64,000 bases of DNA, from positions 1 through 64,000 of the forward strand of contig CAKSHH010000002.1 of the NCBI GenBank assembly GCA_934456435.1, in the 5' to 3' direction. The DNA comes from an uncultured Eubacteriales bacterium (lineage in GTDB: Bacteria; Bacillota; Clostridia; Oscillospirales; Acutalibacteraceae). Position numbers and translations under genes: made by a program. Below, in pieces: positions 32,086-41,629 of this stretch. A model generated the notes under the pieces. The model made no database searches, was not told the DNA's origin, and saw only the letters and a list, made by a program, of their open reading frames with translations. Numbering within the stretch: position 1 is the first letter of the stretch; each line of letters opens with the position of its first letter.

Positions 32086-35000
32086 GATTAAAAGCGCTCG
32101 AAATGCAGGGCTTCAAGTCCTTCCCCGACAAAACGGTGTTCAATTTCAATCACGGAATGACCGCCGTTGTCGGCCCCAACGGTTCAGGCAAAAGTAACAT
32201 TGCCGACGCCGTCAGATGGGTTCTCGGCGAGCAATCGACGAAAAACCTGCGCGGCTCAAAAATGGAAGACGTCATTTTCGGCGGCACAAAGGTCAGAAAG
32301 CCTTTGGGCTTTGCCGAGGTTACTCTGCGCCTGGACAACACGGACAGAACGCTCAACAACGATAAGGACGAGGTGTCCGTAACGCGCCGTTACTACCGTT
32401 CGGGTGAGAGTGAATATATGCTCAACGGTCAGGTAGTCAGACTGCGCGACATACATGAACTTTTTATGGATACGGGTCTCGGCCGTGACGGTTACTCTCT
32501 TGTCAGTCAGGGCAGAATCGCCGACCTTATTTCATCAAAATCGGGTCAGCGACGCGATATGCTCGAAGAGGCGGCAGGCATTTCCCATTACAGGTACCGC
32601 CGAAACGATGCCAACAGAAAGCTTGACCAGGCGGAAGAAAACCTTGTTCGTCTGAGAGATATCCTCTCCGAGCTTGAAAGCCGTGTCGGTCCGCTCAAAA
32701 CGCAGAGCGAAAAGGCGCAGAAATTCCTTGTTCTTGCCAAGGACAAGAGGGAGCTTGAAATCGGACTTTGGCTTCACACCATCGACACCTCAAAGGTCAA
32801 GCTGAGAGACCAGGAGGACAAGCTGGCAATCGCTCAGGGTCAGTACGACTCGACGGAAGCGGCTCTTTCACAGATTGAGGCGCAGACTGAGGAAATTATC
32901 GCCAGAAGTCAGGAAATAACAATTAAAATCGACAATATCAGGAACAACTCCACAAGCTATGAGGAAAAGGCGGTTCAACTTGAGGGTCAGATATCCGTTG
33001 AGAAGAATACGATTCTTCATAACGAGCAGACGATTGAACGTATCAGGCGCGATATGACTGACGCTTCCGACAGCGAAAACACCCTCAAACAGGAGGTTGA
33101 ACAGGCTCAGGCGGAGATCAGCGAGCTGCTTGCCGAGATAGAGGCGAAGAAAAAAGAGCTTGACGTTGCCGCCGCAGGCATTGCCGACGCGAGGAGCGAG
33201 ACGGGAGAGTTCTCCGACCGCATTGCCGAGCTTTCGCAGAAGATAACCTCGCTCACCGAAAAGGTCAGCGAGAAGAGAATAGAGGAAACCACCGCAAATT
33301 CCTCGATTGAGGAAATCCGCGGAAGAGTAAGCAACATAGACGGCGTACTTTCGACAAGGAACGGATATATCACCGAGCTGGAAGAAAAGCACAACGTCTG
33401 TCAGGCACAGCTTGACAAGCTCAACGACACAGCCACCGAAATTATGAACGCTGTTTCCGGTTACAGTCTCCGCGTTCAGTCGCGCACCGAAAAGGCGGAG
33501 AAGCTCAAGTCGGAGATAGATGCAAGGGGTCTTGACATTCTGCAAAAGAAGGACAAGATCAGAATGCTCGACGACATGGAAAAGAACATGGAGGGCTACT
33601 CCGGAGCGGTTAAGGCAGTTGTCCGCGAGGCCAAGGGCGGCGCACTCAGAGGAATACACGGTCCTCTTTCACAGCTTATCAGCGTTGAGGATCGCTATGC
33701 CGTTGCCGTTGAAACCGCGCTCGGTGCGGCAATACAGAACATTGTAACGGACAGCGAGAACGACGCAAAGCGCGCGATAAATTTCCTCAAGGAGAAGAAG
33801 GGCGGACGTGCAACGTTCCTGCCGCTTACGTCGGTAAAGTCAAAGCCGTTTACCGAAAAGGGTCTTGATGACTGCTACGGCTTTGTCGATATGGCGGACA
33901 AGCTGTTGGACTACGACGGAAAGTACGGCGAAATTATACGCTCACTTTTGGGCAGGACAGCGGTCGCGGAGGATCTTGACAGCGCAATAGTTATTGCGAA
34001 GAAATATTCATACAGATTTAAAATAGTTACTCTCGACGGTCAGGTCGTCAATGCAGGCGGCTCAATGACAGGCGGTTCAAGGGGGCACAATGCAGGCATT
34101 CTCAGCCGAGGCAACGAGATGGATAAGCTGCGTGAGCAGGTTGCAAAGCTCACCGCCGAGCAGGAACGGGACAACGGCGAGTACAAGACTTTGAGCGTTG
34201 AGCTTTCCGCTGTCAAGGCGGATCTTGATGCTTCGCAGGCTGATCTCAAACGGACTCAGGAGGACGTTATCCGCAAGGAAAGCGAGCTTGCTCTTATCGA
34301 CGGAAAGCTTGATACCGCAAACGCCGCGCTTGAGGAGCTCCGCAGAGAGAAAAAGTCGGCTTCGCTCAGAATCAGCGACCTTGAAGCGATGAAAGCGGCG
34401 GCTCAAAAGGAAATTGACGAGATCAACAAGGAAATGGGCGGCGTTCAGGCTGACCTTGATGTTATAACCCACAGCAGAGAGAAGTCCGAGGAGAAAAAAG
34501 AGGAGCTTGCACAGATTGAGGCGAAAATCAATCTGGATATACTGGCTCTCGAAAAGGACATTGAAGCAAAGCGCGAAGCGGTTGACCTGCTTAACCGCCG
34601 TATGGCGAGCCACGAGGGCAGACTTGATGACCTCAATGATGAAATCGCCGTTATCGAAAGCGCAAACAAAGAAATTGAAATTAAAATTCAGGAGCTCGCA
34701 AAGCAGGCAAAGGAGCTTCATGAGCTCGGCGCAAGCGCGAAGAGCGACATTGAAACGCTTGTCAGCGAAAGAACGCAATGCGACGCAAAAAGCGCACAGC
34801 TTCGTTCAGAGGAACGTGCAAAATCCGCCGAACGTGAAAAAATCAGCGGCGAGCTTGCCCGTTTGGAGGAGCGCAAGGCTCAGATGGAACAGCAGCTTGA
34901 AAACGCCGTGAACAAGCTCTTTGACGAGTATCAGCTCACGAAAACAGAGGCTGAGGAGCTGAATATTGTTATTGAGGATTATCAGCAGGCGCACAGAAGC

Positions 35001-35651
35001 TTGCAGGAGATAAAGGGTAAAATCCGTGCGCTCGGCAACGTCAATGTCGGTGCGATCGAAGAGTACAAGGAAGTTTCGGAACGCTATGAGTTTATGAAGG
35101 CTCAGCTTGACGATATTGAACGCTCACGCGAGGAGCTGAACAAGCTCATTACAGAGCTGACGGGTAAAATGGCAGAGCAGTTCAAGGCTCAGTTCGTCCG
35201 AATCAATAACTATTTCGGCGAAACGTTTGTCGAGCTCTTCGGTGGCGGCAAGGCGGAGCTTCTGCTTGAAAATCCGAACGACGTGCTTGAATGTAACATT
35301 GAAATCAAGGTTCAGCCGCCGGGCAAAAATGTTCAGAATATAGACCTGCTTTCGGGCGGTGAAAAGGGACTTGCCGCAATCGCGCTTCTGTTTGCGATTC
35401 TCAAGGTGGCACCGTCTCCGTTCTGTATTTTTGACGAGGTCGAAGCGGCGCTGGACGACGTCAATGTTGCGCGTTATGCGCGCTATGTCCGCAGAATGAC
35501 CGTGAATACACAGTTCATTCTTATCACTCACCGCCGCGGTACGATGGAGGAGGCCGACGTCCTTTACGGTATCACGATGCAGGAGGAGGGCGTTTCCAAA
35601 CTGCTCGAACTCCAGACGGCGGAAATGGCAAAGAAACTCGGAATAAGCTAA
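32082..35651 (+). CDS. smc: Chromosome segregation protein SMC
   Basis: A 1189-residue protein. Walker A GPNGSGKS lies at residues 31-38, long coiled coils flank a hinge at about 505-650 (GPLSQLISVEDRYAVAVETALG), and the C-terminal head has DLLSGGEKGLAAIALL and CIFDEVEAALDDVN. It compacts and separates chromosomes together with ScpA/ScpB, which are not in the window. It ends the operon begun at 25001. In many Firmicutes ftsY follows; here a glycosidase gene does. Confidence 0.97.
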   Translation: MRLKALEMQGFKSFPDKTVFNFNHGMTAVVGPNGSGKSNIADAVRWVLGEQSTKNLRGSKMEDVIFGGTKVRKPLGFAEVTLRLDNTDRTLNNDKDEVSVTRRYYRSGESEYMLNGQVVRLRDIHELFMDTGLGRDGYSLVSQGRIADLISSKSGQRRDMLEEAAGISHYRYRRNDANRKLDQAEENLVRLRDILSELESRVGPLKTQSEKAQKFLVLAKDKRELEIGLWLHTIDTSKVKLRDQEDKLAIAQGQYDSTEAALSQIEAQTEEIIARSQEITIKIDNIRNNSTSYEEKAVQLEGQISVEKNTILHNEQTIERIRRDMTDASDSENTLKQEVEQAQAEISELLAEIEAKKKELDVAAAGIADARSETGEFSDRIAELSQKITSLTEKVSEKRIEETTANSSIEEIRGRVSNIDGVLSTRNGYITELEEKHNVCQAQLDKLNDTATEIMNAVSGYSLRVQSRTEKAEKLKSEIDARGLDILQKKDKIRMLDDMEKNMEGYSGAVKAVVREAKGGALRGIHGPLSQLISVEDRYAVAVETALGAAIQNIVTDSENDAKRAINFLKEKKGGRATFLPLTSVKSKPFTEKGLDDCYGFVDMADKLLDYDGKYGEIIRSLLGRTAVAEDLDSAIVIAKKYSYRFKIVTLDGQVVNAGGSMTGGSRGHNAGILSRGNEMDKLREQVAKLTAEQERDNGEYKTLSVELSAVKADLDASQADLKRTQEDVIRKESELALIDGKLDTANAALEELRREKKSASLRISDLEAMKAAAQKEIDEINKEMGGVQADLDVITHSREKSEEKKEELAQIEAKINLDILALEKDIEAKREAVDLLNRRMASHEGRLDDLNDEIAVIESANKEIEIKIQELAKQAKELHELGASAKSDIETLVSERTQCDAKSAQLRSEERAKSAEREKISGELARLEERKAQMEQQLENAVNKLFDEYQLTKTEAEELNIVIEDYQQAHRSLQEIKGKIRALGNVNVGAIEEYKEVSERYEFMKAQLDDIERSREELNKLITELTGKMAEQFKAQFVRINNYFGETFVELFGGGKAELLLENPNDVLECNIEIKVQPPGKNVQNIDLLSGGEKGLAAIALLFAILKVAPSPFCIFDEVEAALDDVNVARYARYVRRMTVNTQFILITHRRGTMEEADVLYGITMQEEGVSKLLELQTAEMAKKLGIS

Positions 35652-35669
35652 CGGCTGACAGGAGAAATT

Positions 35670-37496
35670 ATGATTTTCAGACAATTTACGACCAATGAAA
35701 TAAAACCGACTGGCTGGCTTAAAAATCAGCTTGAGATTCAGGCGAACGGACTTTCCGGAAACCTTGACAAGATGTGGAACAGCATTAAAAATTCGAGCTG
35801 GATAGGCGGCAGCGACGAGGGCTGGGAGCGAGTTCCTTATTGGCTCGACGGCTTTGTTCCGCTTGCCTATCTTCTTGAAAACAAGGATATGCAGGCTCGC
35901 ACAAAGAAGTATATTGACGCGATTCTTGAGCGCCAATGTGAGGACGGCTGGATTTGTCCGTGCGATAAGGAACAGCGCACCAATTATGATATCTGGGCTT
36001 GCTTTATAATTTGCAAGGCTCTCGTTGTGTATGCGGATTGCTCCGGCGACGAGCGCATTGAAAACGCAGTCAGCCGCGCGCTGCAAAATCTCAGCTCACA
36101 TATTAACGGCAGAACACTTTTTGACTGGGGTTCGGCGCGCTGGTTTGAGTGCCTGATTCCGATTCTGTGGCTTCGCGAGCGAAAAGCCGAGGACTGGCAG
36201 CTTGACCTTGTCGACAAGCTCTACATACAGGGCATTGACTACAAAAAAATGTTTAAATCGTGGCGCTATGCCGAAAGACGCGAAAACTGGAGCTACCTCA
36301 ACCATGTCGTCAACATTGCAATGATGCTCAAAGGCGAAGCGCTGATGACGGAATTTCGCGGCGGAGACGCAAATGAATTTGCCAAGGAAGCCATGGAGAT
36401 TCTCCTGCGCGATCACGGAATGGCGTGCGGTCATTTTACGGGCGACGAATGTCTCAGCGGTACAAGTCCCGTTCACGGCACTGAGTGCTGTTCGGTTGCC
36501 GAAGCGATGTATTCCTACGAATGGCTCGTTGCGCTGACGGGCGACAGTTACTGGTCGGAAAGGCTTGAAAAAACGACATTCAATGCTTTCCCTGCGACGG
36601 TCAGCCCAGATATGTGGACGCACCAGTATGACCAGATGACAAACCAGGTGCAATGCGTGCGCTTCCCTGACGGCAAGCAGCCGTTCAACACGAACAGCGA
36701 GGAATCACATCTGTTCGGATTGGAACCGAATTTCGGCTGCTGTACCGCAAACTTCAATCAGGCTTTCCCGAAGTTTGCCATGAGCACAATGATGAAAACG
36801 GAAAACGGCATTGCGATATGTGCCGTTGCGCCGAGCAAGGTTGAAACGGTAATCGGCGGCGCAAAGTTTTCAGTTGAAATAGTTACAGGCTACCCGTTTG
36901 AGGACGGATATAAAATTAAAGTGAAATCGGACTCGCACGACGAGCGTGAATTGCTTGTCAGGATTCCCGAAAAAGCGGTCAATGCAACGATTGACGGAAA
37001 GAATGCAGGCAAAGGCTTTGTGAAAGTCAGCCGAGACTTTTTCGGCGAGATCGAAATTGATGTTCGCTTCAGCTTTGATGTTGAACTGACAGAGCGTCCG
37101 AGCGGACTCTTCTGTGCGGAACGCGGCAATCTTGTTTTCTCGCTCCCGATAGGCGAGCGATGGGAAAAGAGGGAGTACACGCGTGACGGAGTTGAAAGAA
37201 AATTCCCGTACTGCGACTATGAAATTTTCCCGACAACGGACTGGAATTACGGATTCTGTACGGACGATTTCACGGTTAATTTCCGCGAGGTCGGCAAAAC
37301 GCCTTTTTCACCTGACGGTGCACCGATTAGGCTGACTGCAAAAATGGCTGAGGTTGATTGGAAAATGTCGGACGGCAGATGTGAAGAGATCCCCGTGTCG
37401 AAAGCGGCTGTATCCGAACCCGTTGAAATGACTCTCATTCCTTACGGATGCACAAATCTTCGTATGACAGAAATGCCGAAAATAGAAAATGTATAA
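35670..37496 (+). CDS. GH127-family beta-L-arabinofuranosidase-like enzyme
   Basis: A 608-residue protein without a signal peptide. The (alpha/alpha)6-barrel region covers roughly residues 1-400, with beta domains after it. Glu272 and Cys274 (HGTECCSVAEAM) and the pair Cys357-Cys358 (FGCCTAN) correspond in order and spacing to the zinc site and cysteine nucleophile known for GH127. It probably removes L-arabinofuranose from oligosaccharides inside the cell. It follows smc by 18 bases with AGGAG upstream of the ATG, but the function does not fit the preceding genes, so co-transcription may be accidental. A hairpin terminator follows. Confidence 0.85.
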   Translation: MIFRQFTTNEIKPTGWLKNQLEIQANGLSGNLDKMWNSIKNSSWIGGSDEGWERVPYWLDGFVPLAYLLENKDMQARTKKYIDAILERQCEDGWICPCDKEQRTNYDIWACFIICKALVVYADCSGDERIENAVSRALQNLSSHINGRTLFDWGSARWFECLIPILWLRERKAEDWQLDLVDKLYIQGIDYKKMFKSWRYAERRENWSYLNHVVNIAMMLKGEALMTEFRGGDANEFAKEAMEILLRDHGMACGHFTGDECLSGTSPVHGTECCSVAEAMYSYEWLVALTGDSYWSERLEKTTFNAFPATVSPDMWTHQYDQMTNQVQCVRFPDGKQPFNTNSEESHLFGLEPNFGCCTANFNQAFPKFAMSTMMKTENGIAICAVAPSKVETVIGGAKFSVEIVTGYPFEDGYKIKVKSDSHDERELLVRIPEKAVNATIDGKNAGKGFVKVSRDFFGEIEIDVRFSFDVELTERPSGLFCAERGNLVFSLPIGERWEKREYTRDGVERKFPYCDYEIFPTTDWNYGFCTDDFTVNFREVGKTPFSPDGAPIRLTAKMAEVDWKMSDGRCEEIPVSKAAVSEPVEMTLIPYGCTNLRMTEMPKIENV

Positions 37497-37499
37497 AAT

Positions 37500-37553
37500 A
37501 AGTAACCGCCGATTGAATCAGCAATGATTTAATCAGCGGTTACTTGCTTCTGA
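37500..37553. terminator. Terminator between convergent genes
   Basis: AGTAACCGC pairs with GCGGTTACT and inner GATT with AATC, forming a long hairpin. No strong T tract is seen on either side, so efficiency is uncertain. Confidence 0.6.
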
Positions 37554-37558
37554 GATAT

Positions 37559-38218
37559 TTATGCCCATTTGAAATCCGCATCGCCTGCGCCGATTTCAAA
37601 ATGATACTTGACTATTCCAAGGTCGATTTTTGAATAAAATCCGCGCAAGGCTTTTGCGTGAACCGTGTCGTTGTCGAGAGTCATAAGAAATTTTTGCTGG
37701 TTTACGGCGGTGGGTGCAAGCATTGCGGCTGTCATTCCGTTTCTGAACCAGTCAGGCATTTCTCCGTCAGTCCTGCAAAGTTCAGACATACTTTTTGACT
37801 TGTGCGCCTTTCCTTGATTTTTGCCGTAACCGAGAGCGATTACAACATAAAGTTTTTCGCCCTTTTTGATTGAACAGCGAACCTTTGACTTGCTGTAACT
37901 CATTGCGACCCAGCAGGAATTGAGCCCTAACTGCTGCGCTTTTAGCACAAGCTTTTCCCCGTAGTATCCGCACTTTTCGTCGGCATTTTTCGGACCGACA
38001 ACGGCAATATAGTTTTTACAGTCGGAAAAGCTGCCGTAGTGGGCAAGTCTTCCGGAAAAGGCGTCGGGCTCATCAAGAAAAAGCTGAAAACTGAAGCCGC
38101 TTTGACGGTTACATTCTTTTATATAGCTTTGCAGATCGACGGCGGTTTTGCCGTCAATTTTTTTGTCCGTGAAGCTGCGGACTGAGTGCCGCGCAGTCAT
38201 TGCTTCGGAAAGGGTCAT
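37559..38218 (-). CDS. Nitroreductase-family protein
   Basis: A 219-residue protein. It opens with ARHSVRSFTDKKID, has a middle region YYGEKLVLKAQQLGLNSCWVAM and contains MLAPTAVNQQKF, in the arrangement of the TM1586-type nitroreductases that act as FMN-dependent oxidoreductases. The substrate is unknown. GGAGG lies 7 bases before the ATG. It lies 12 bases after the TIM-barrel gene, so the two are co-transcribed. Confidence 0.8.
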   Translation of the reverse strand: MTLSEAMTARHSVRSFTDKKIDGKTAVDLQSYIKECNRQSGFSFQLFLDEPDAFSGRLAHYGSFSDCKNYIAVVGPKNADEKCGYYGEKLVLKAQQLGLNSCWVAMSYSKSKVRCSIKKGEKLYVVIALGYGKNQGKAHKSKSMSELCRTDGEMPDWFRNGMTAAMLAPTAVNQQKFLMTLDNDTVHAKALRGFYSKIDLGIVKYHFEIGAGDADFKWA

Positions 38219-38230
38219 CTGGATTCCTCC

Positions 38231-38908
38231 TTACGGATGTGGTTGACCGTTGCGGTATGCGTCCATAACGTCGCGGAATATATCGCCGTTTGACGGCGGT
38301 GTCCAGGTTATGGCATTCGCTCCGGCTTCAATGGTCTTTTTGATTGAATCCTCGGTTGGTCCTCCGGTTGCGATAATGGGAATATCGTGAAAATCCTTGC
38401 GAATTTTTGCAACGATTTCGGGAGTTCGCGAAGCGGCGGAAACATTGAGTATTGCTGCGCCTGCGTCTATTCGCGCCTGAATATCATCATCGTCGCGCAC
38501 AACGGTCATAACGGTCGGAATATCTATGTTTTCGCTTACATCGTGTACGATTTCGTTTGAAACAGGGGCGTTGAGAACAACTCCCGTTGCGCCCTGCATC
38601 TCGGCAAAGGTTGAGAGGCTGAGGACTCGTTTTCCGCTTGTAAGACCTCCGCCTACTCCGACAAAAACGGGAATGTCCGACGCGGACAGAATTGCCTGCG
38701 TGATAATCGGCTGAGGTGTGAAAGGATACACGGCTATTACTGCGTCGGCATTAACATTTCTTATTATGGCAACGTCTGTTGAAAAGACAAGTGACTTTAT
38801 TCTTTTTCCAAAAATAACTATTCCGCTGCACTCGCGAATGACCTCAGGAACGCGCAGCGAAAACTTACGCAAGGTTCCGTCAATCGGCTTCGGCAAGGTT
38901 TTGGCCAT
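38231..38908 (-). CDS. TIM-barrel protein of unknown specificity
   Basis: A 225-residue protein with alternating beta strands and helices. The late phosphate-binding loop IIATGGPTEDSIKKTIEAGA resembles those of ThiG, NanE and KDPG aldolase-like barrels, as does FVGVGGGLTSG. It probably binds a phosphorylated small molecule; no catalytic lysine can be assigned with confidence. AAGGAG lies 10 bases before the ATG. It is divergent from the TIGR03960 operon and co-transcribed with the nitroreductase. Confidence 0.65.
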   Translation of the reverse strand: MAKTLPKPIDGTLRKFSLRVPEVIRECSGIVIFGKRIKSLVFSTDVAIIRNVNADAVIAVYPFTPQPIITQAILSASDIPVFVGVGGGLTSGKRVLSLSTFAEMQGATGVVLNAPVSNEIVHDVSENIDIPTVMTVVRDDDDIQARIDAGAAILNVSAASRTPEIVAKIRKDFHDIPIIATGGPTEDSIKKTIEAGANAITWTPPSNGDIFRDVMDAYRNGQPHP

Positions 38909-39028
38909 CTTTATACCACTCCTTAGTTTTGGTAAATTTATCTTAACAAAAAATTGTGAATTTCCTGTGAATAGAGTTTTAATTGATTTGTTTGTTATAC
39001 ATTCGGCTCTAATTATATATTATTTCTC

Positions 39029-39076
39029 TTGAAAAAAACGTCGGTTCATAGTAAAATAAATTGATATACTATGAAC
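39029..39076 (+). promoter_or_regulatory. Promoter with overlapping palindromic operator
   Basis: TTGAAA (39029-39034) and TAAAAT (39052-39057) are 17 bases apart. The perfect inverted repeat GTTCATAGTA (39044-39053) with TACTATGAAC (39067-39076), 13 bases between arms, covers the -10 box and the start site. The geometry suits a repressor. Confidence 0.7.
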
Positions 39077-39092
39077 TCAGAGGTATAGTTCT

Positions 39093-40943
39093 ATGCTTTC
39101 AACAAAAATCGAAAAAATTTTGCAAAAGGTTCAGAAGCCGGGACGTTATGTCGGCGGTGAGCTGAACAGCGTTATAAAGGATAAGGACAAAATTGACGTC
39201 AGGTATGCGTTTTGCTTTCCAGACACTTATGAAATAGGAATGTCACATCTCGGAATGAAAATTCTTTATTCCGTTGTCAACAGGCTTGATTATGCGTGGT
39301 GCGAGCGTGTGTTTGCGCCCGATGTTGATATGGAAGAGCAGATGAGGGAGAACGGAATAAAGCTCTGGGCGCTTGAAAGCGGAGATCCGCTTAACGAGTT
39401 TGATATGCTCGGCTTTACACTTCAGTATGAGCTGAGCTATTCCAATATTCTCAATATGCTTGATTTGGCAGGTATTCCGCTTTGTTCAAAGGATCGAACG
39501 GAGCTTGCTCCGCTTGTTGTCGCAGGAGGTCCCTGTGCCTGCAACGGTGAACCGATTGCCGATTTCATTGATATTTTTATGCTCGGTGACGGCGAAGAGA
39601 CTACGGTTCAGCTTGTTGACCTTATAAGAAAGCATAAAAAGCTTGGTTCTCCGAAAATCGAGCTTTTGCGTGAGGTCGCACAGCTCAAGGGCTTTTATGT
39701 TCCCGCGTTTTATGACGTTGAGTATAATGATGACGGCACGATCAAAAGCGTGACCAATAAGGAGACCGCTCCCCAAAAGGCGGTCAAGGCGATTGTAGAG
39801 GATATGGACAAGGTGTACTATCCCGAAAGCTTTGTCGTCCCGTCGATAGAGGTCGTCCACGACAGAGTGACGGCTGAGATTTTCCGCGGCTGTATAAGAG
39901 GCTGCCGTTTCTGTCAGGCAGGATTTTTGTACAGACCGATAAGAGAGAAGTCTCCCGAAGTCGTGGAGGAGCAATGCAGAACTCTTTGCGAGAGCACGGG
40001 CTACGATGAAATTTCCCTCTGCTCGCTGAGCACAAGCGATTATACGGGGCTTCAGCCGCTTTTGACTTCAATGCTTAAATGGACGACGGAGGAGAATATA
40101 AATGTTGCGCTTCCGTCGCTCAGAGTCGACAATTTTTCCGACGAGCTTATGGAAAAGCTGACCGAGGTTCGCCGAAGCAGTTTGACATTTGCTCCCGAAG
40201 CAGGAACTCAGCGTCTGCGTGACGCAATCAATAAAAATGTAACTTATGACGATGTAATGAAAACCGTGAATATGGCTTTTTCAGGCGGCTGGACAGCGGT
40301 CAAGCTTTATTTTATGATAGGCTTGCCGACCGAAACTCTTGACGATGTGGCAGGTATTGCACAGCTCGGACAGCAGGTTGTCGATGAGTTTTACCGCAAT
40401 CCCGACAGACCCAAGGGTAAGGGCGTACAGGTAAGCATAAGCGCCTCGTCGTTTGTACCGAAGCCGTTTACTCCGTTCCAATGGGAGCCGCAGGACACAA
40501 TGGAGCAGCTTGAAGAAAAGCAAAAGCACCTTTACGAGAGTGTTACGACAAAGAAAATCAGGATTTCAACCCACCTGACCCCGACAAGCTTCCTTGAGGG
40601 CGTGTTTGCGAGAGGCGACCGCCGGCTCTCAAAGGTTCTGGAGCTTGCATGGAAAAAGGGCTGTAAATTTGACAGTTGGGACGATCACTTTGATTTCGGC
40701 AAATGGATGGAAGCCTTTGAAGAAGCGGGTCTTGATCCGAGCTTTTATGCGAACCGCCGCCGAAGCTTTGACGAGATACTTCCATGGGACCACCTCGATT
40801 ACGGTATAAGCAAAAAGTTTTTGATGAACGAAAACAGAAAGGCGCATGAGAGCGTCACAACTCCGCATTGCAGAATAAAGTGTGCAGGCTGCGGAGCAAA
40901 CCGACTCAACGGAGGTAAGTGCGATGCGCGCAGTGAGGCTTAA
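39093..40943 (+). CDS. TIGR03960-type B12-binding radical SAM protein
   Basis: A 616-residue protein. The N-terminal part (about 1-170) resembles a B12-binding fold region with FCFPDTYEIGMSHLGMKIL. The radical SAM core has the cluster motif RGCIRGCRFCQAG near residue 270, then LCSLSTSDYTG and LTFAPEAGTQRLR. The C-terminus carries further cysteines (CRIKCAGCGANRLNGGKC). The family is always paired with a DUF2344 protein, here overlapping by 20 bases. An RNA or protein modification role is assumed in the literature but unproven. Expression is probably controlled by the palindrome over its promoter. Confidence 0.9.
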   Translation: MLSTKIEKILQKVQKPGRYVGGELNSVIKDKDKIDVRYAFCFPDTYEIGMSHLGMKILYSVVNRLDYAWCERVFAPDVDMEEQMRENGIKLWALESGDPLNEFDMLGFTLQYELSYSNILNMLDLAGIPLCSKDRTELAPLVVAGGPCACNGEPIADFIDIFMLGDGEETTVQLVDLIRKHKKLGSPKIELLREVAQLKGFYVPAFYDVEYNDDGTIKSVTNKETAPQKAVKAIVEDMDKVYYPESFVVPSIEVVHDRVTAEIFRGCIRGCRFCQAGFLYRPIREKSPEVVEEQCRTLCESTGYDEISLCSLSTSDYTGLQPLLTSMLKWTTEENINVALPSLRVDNFSDELMEKLTEVRRSSLTFAPEAGTQRLRDAINKNVTYDDVMKTVNMAFSGGWTAVKLYFMIGLPTETLDDVAGIAQLGQQVVDEFYRNPDRPKGKGVQVSISASSFVPKPFTPFQWEPQDTMEQLEEKQKHLYESVTTKKIRISTHLTPTSFLEGVFARGDRRLSKVLELAWKKGCKFDSWDDHFDFGKWMEAFEEAGLDPSFYANRRRSFDEILPWDHLDYGISKKFLMNENRKAHESVTTPHCRIKCAGCGANRLNGGKCDARSEA

Positions 40944-41598
40944 TTTTTCAAAAACGGGCAGGGCAATATACATTTCCCACCTTGATATAAACAGGATGAT
41001 GACCCGTGCGGTCAGGCGCGCAAAGCTTCCGATGTGGTACACGGAGGGCTTCAATCCGCATCCTTACCTGACTTTTGCTCTGCCGCTTTCTCTCGGTCAG
41101 TCGAGCGACTGCGAGTACATGGACATCCGAATTGAGGGTGACATTACCGACAGCGAAATTATGGACAGACTGAATGCGGCACTTCCTGAGGGTATAAAAA
41201 TTCTCTCCGTTGCCGAGCCCGTACATGATGCAAAAGAGATTGAAAAAGCTTTGTATTTCGTTAAGCTTGTCTTCAAAGATTCCGACGCGGCGAAAGACTT
41301 TGCGGAAAAAGCGAAGAACCTTTCCGAAGGCGAAGAGCTGATCGCGGAAAAGCGCGGCAAAAAGGGTCACCGAAAGGTGATGAAGCAGATAAATCTGATA
41401 GACTATATTTATGATATGAAAATATCGTCGGCAGATAACATTGTAAACATTCAATGTGTGCTTGCGGCAGGAAGCACGAATAATCTCAATCCGACCTTGC
41501 TTGTGGAAACACTTGAAAAGCAAATCGGAAGTGAGCATGAAATGATGTATGTTGTCCGAAGAAAACTGATTACAAAGAATAATGAAGTTTTCAAATAA
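40924..41598 (+). CDS. DUF2344 (TIGR03936) radical SAM-associated protein
   Basis: A 224-residue protein beginning MRAVRLNFSKTGRAIYISHLD and containing WYTEGFNPHPYLTFALPLSLG, both hallmarks of DUF2344. It accompanies TIGR03960 radical SAM proteins in Firmicutes, either adjacent or fused. The exact job is unknown; partner or substrate presentation is plausible. The start at 40924 has GGAGG 8 bases upstream and lies within the end of the upstream gene, so translation is coupled. Confidence 0.88.
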   Translation: MRAVRLNFSKTGRAIYISHLDINRMMTRAVRRAKLPMWYTEGFNPHPYLTFALPLSLGQSSDCEYMDIRIEGDITDSEIMDRLNAALPEGIKILSVAEPVHDAKEIEKALYFVKLVFKDSDAAKDFAEKAKNLSEGEELIAEKRGKKGHRKVMKQINLIDYIYDMKISSADNIVNIQCVLAAGSTNNLNPTLLVETLEKQIGSEHEMMYVVRRKLITKNNEVFK

Positions 41599-41629
41599 TT
41601 TTGAGGTTGTTTGAATTGAGGAAAATAAA

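Noticed and set aside
35124..36086. Open reading frame antisense to the smc 3' end and the GH127 gene
   Set aside because: Both plus-strand genes are strongly supported; no recognised domain.
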